From: an uncultured Collinsella sp.
GTDB taxonomy: Bacteria; Actinomycetota; Coriobacteriia; Coriobacteriales; Coriobacteriaceae
Direction of reading: 5' to 3'
DNA length: 15,002 nucleotides
Assembly: GCA_900550785.1 (NCBI GenBank)
Contig: URTL01000033.1
Span: forward strand, 1 to 15,002
Below are positions 7,195-15,002 of the stretch, piece by piece. The translations under genes were made by a program, and so were the position numbers. Under the pieces are notes generated by a model that worked only from the letters and a program-made list of their open reading frames with translations, ran no database searches and had not been told where the DNA came from. Numbering within the stretch: position 1 is the first letter of the stretch; every line of letters starts with the position of its first letter.

Positions 7195-7572
7195 TTATTT
7201 GGCCTTGGGGCGCTTAGCACCGTACTTGGAACGGGCCTGCATACGGTTCTGGACCGGAGCAGCGTCGTAGGCGCCACGGATGACGTGATAACGGACACCA
7301 GGGAGGTCACGGACACGACCGCCGCGGACGAGCACGATGGAGTGCTCCTGCAGGTTGTGGCCCTCACCCGGGATGTAAGCAGTAACTTCGATGCCGTTGA
7401 CGAGGCGAACACGGGCAACCTTGCGAAGAGCCGAGTTCGGCTTCTTGGGGCTCGTGGTGAAGACGCGGGTGCACACGCCGCGCTTCTGGGAGTTGTGCTG
7501 CAGAGCAGCGTTCTTGGATTTCTTGGGCACGGAACGACGGCCCTGGCGAACCAGCTGGTTAATAGTAGGCAA
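7195..7572 (-). CDS. rpsL: 30S ribosomal protein S12, with Arg88
   Basis: S12 lies at the decoding centre and controls accuracy. The 125-residue product has the canonical MPTINQLVRQGRR start, the TTSPKKPNSALRK loop with Lys43 and Lys44, the GEGHNLQEHS motif, and GGRVRDLPGVRYH. Position 88 is Arg (codon CGT at 7311-7309) where E. coli and Mycobacterium tuberculosis have Lys. Asp89, the residue modified by the methylthiotransferase RimO, is kept. The start codon is TTG, with AAGGAG 6 nt upstream; the canonical N-terminus leaves no other choice. It is the first gene of the str operon, about 87 nt downstream of the predicted transcription start. Confidence 0.97.
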   Translation of the reverse strand: MPTINQLVRQGRRSVPKKSKNAALQHNSQKRGVCTRVFTTSPKKPNSALRKVARVRLVNGIEVTAYIPGEGHNLQEHSIVLVRGGRVRDLPGVRYHVIRGAYDAAPVQNRMQARSKYGAKRPKAK

Positions 7573-7628
7573 AGCGTACTCCTTCTCGAATGATTCCAGC
7601 TTTCTGTAAAGTGCAACGGCTTGAATCG

Positions 7629-7646
7629 AGGGGTCAGCATCCCCCT
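7629..7646. other. Short hairpin in the rpsL leader
   Basis: AGGGG at 7629-7633 pairs with CCCCT at 7642-7646 around an 8-nt loop, within the predicted leader between the rpsL promoter and start codon. It could take part in feedback control of the operon by a ribosomal protein, but nothing beyond the pairing supports this. Confidence 0.3.
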
Positions 7647-7665
7647 ACGAAACACGCAGTTCGAT

Positions 7666-7694
7666 AGGATACGTGGCGTTAGCTGTGCCGTCAA
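7666..7694 (-). promoter_or_regulatory. Predicted housekeeping promoter of the str operon (rpsL-rpsG-fusA-rpsJ)
   Basis: On the minus strand TTGACG (7694-7689) is separated by exactly 17 nt from TATCCT (7671-7666), a good match to the vegetative sigma-factor consensus. Transcription would begin near 7659, giving a leader of about 87 nt before the TTG of rpsL. It lies downstream of the rpoC terminator, so the str genes appear to have their own promoter. Confidence 0.75.
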
Positions 7695-7749
7695 CAGACC
7701 ACGCCGCCGGGCGTATCCCAAAATTGGCACATTTCCGCAAAGCCTACAC

Positions 7750-7785
7750 AAAAGGAATCCCCTCCTGTGCGCGGGAGCTGATTCC
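7750..7785 (-). terminator. Terminator-like hairpin upstream of the str promoter, sharing an arm with the large palindrome
   Basis: On the minus strand GGAATC (7785-7780) pairs with GATTCC (7759-7754). Inner CTCC/GGAG pairing is possible over a GC-rich loop, and TTTTGTGT follows. This has the form of a weak intrinsic terminator. Its first arm is also the end of the left arm of the 137-bp palindrome, so the two structures cannot form together in one transcript. Confidence 0.5.
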
Positions 7786-7916
7786 CGGGACGGGCGGCAC
7801 AGGGGTTAAGTTTGCTGCTCTACAGTCCTGGCTCGCACGGAGGCCACATTAAGTGGCCTCCGGCTCGTGCGGAACTCGCGACAAACTTAACCCCTCTGCC
7901 GCCCGTCCCGGGAATC
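7780..7916. repeat. 137-bp nested palindrome with 35-bp inverted arms between rpoC and rpsL
   Basis: The arms 7780-7814 and 7882-7916 are inverted copies that differ at one of 35 positions. The 67-bp centre holds a second perfect hairpin, GGAGGCCAC (7839-7847) with GTGGCCTCC (7853-7861) over ATTAA, extended by CGCAC/GTGCG across a 5-nt bulge. A further 6-bp perfect hairpin (CCGACG and CGTCGG, 7916-7931) adjoins the right end. There is no coding frame of note and no clear target-site duplication. It could be a MITE-like or REP-like dispersed element, a structured RNA, or an RNase III processing site between the rpoBC and str transcripts. The structure is certain from the sequence; the role is not. 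Confidence 0.85.
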
Positions 7917-7947
7917 CGACGTACTCGTCGGGGCAACGTTCCTCATC

Positions 7948-7985
7948 AAAAAAAGGCCCGCTCCCCTATTGGGAAGCGAGCCTTT
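7948..7985 (-). terminator. Rho-independent terminator of the rpoB-rpoC operon
   Basis: On the minus strand a 15-bp stem (7985-7971 with 7966-7952) contains two G-U wobbles, which would be mismatches on the plus strand. It is followed by a run of seven T residues (7954-7948). It begins 27 nt after the rpoC stop codon. Its orientation shows that it serves the leftward rpoBC transcript. Confidence 0.92.
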
Positions 7986-8011
7986 ATAAGGGCGGTTAAC
8001 GTATTTGGAAG

Positions 8012-12490
<4,479 letters not shown>

Positions 12491-12496
12491 AGTCAA

Positions 12497-15002
<2,506 letters not shown>

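Noticed and set aside
7155..7751. A 198-residue minus-strand frame overlapping rpsL
   Set aside because: It overlaps rpsL in another frame, crosses its promoter and leader, and has an Arg/Ser/Pro-rich shadow composition.

Overview
The window looks like chromosomal DNA from a high-GC Gram-positive anaerobe, most likely a Coriobacteriia member close to Collinsella. This rests on the base composition, the actinobacterial flavour of the RNA polymerase and ribosomal proteins, and a Firmicute-like fatty acid cluster using FabK. The taxonomic call is by recognition and was not tested by a search. Almost everything is transcribed leftwards; only birA reads rightwards.

Left part (1-3266): a type II fatty acid synthesis operon runs fabH, acpP, fabK, fabD on the minus strand. 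It ends abruptly inside fabD. The FabD frame keeps only the N-terminal half and passes in frame into about 30 residues that look like the end of the cobalamin protein CbiG. The precorrin-3B C17-methyltransferase gene cobJ follows with a 1-nt overlap and runs off the left edge. The window therefore contains a junction between a fatty acid operon and a cobalamin operon, which is either a real rearrangement or an assembly misjoin. A 19-bp sequence occurs twice upstream of fabH and is the best candidate operator.

Middle (3267-7694): birA, a biotin protein ligase without a DNA-binding domain, is divergent from fabH. It meets the end of the str operon at a bidirectional terminator. The str operon reads rpsL, rpsG, fusA, rpsJ from a recognisable promoter at 7666-7694. 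There is no tuf, and rpsJ is the last gene rather than the first gene of an S10 operon. rpsL and rpsJ both start with TTG. S12 carries Arg at position 88, a substitution linked to streptomycin resistance elsewhere.

Gap (7573-8011): this holds the rpoC terminator, a 137-bp nested palindrome with 35-bp arms, a terminator-like hairpin that shares one arm with the palindrome, and the str promoter.

Right part (8012-15002): rpoC is complete and the 3' part of rpoB is present. RpoC has a C-terminal extension of over 200 residues. Within it, a stretch of about 60 residues aligns without gaps to the C-terminal domain of the RNA polymerase alpha subunit and keeps most of that domain's DNA-contact residues. 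This is the most interesting candidate in the window. Both beta and beta' end in acidic tails.
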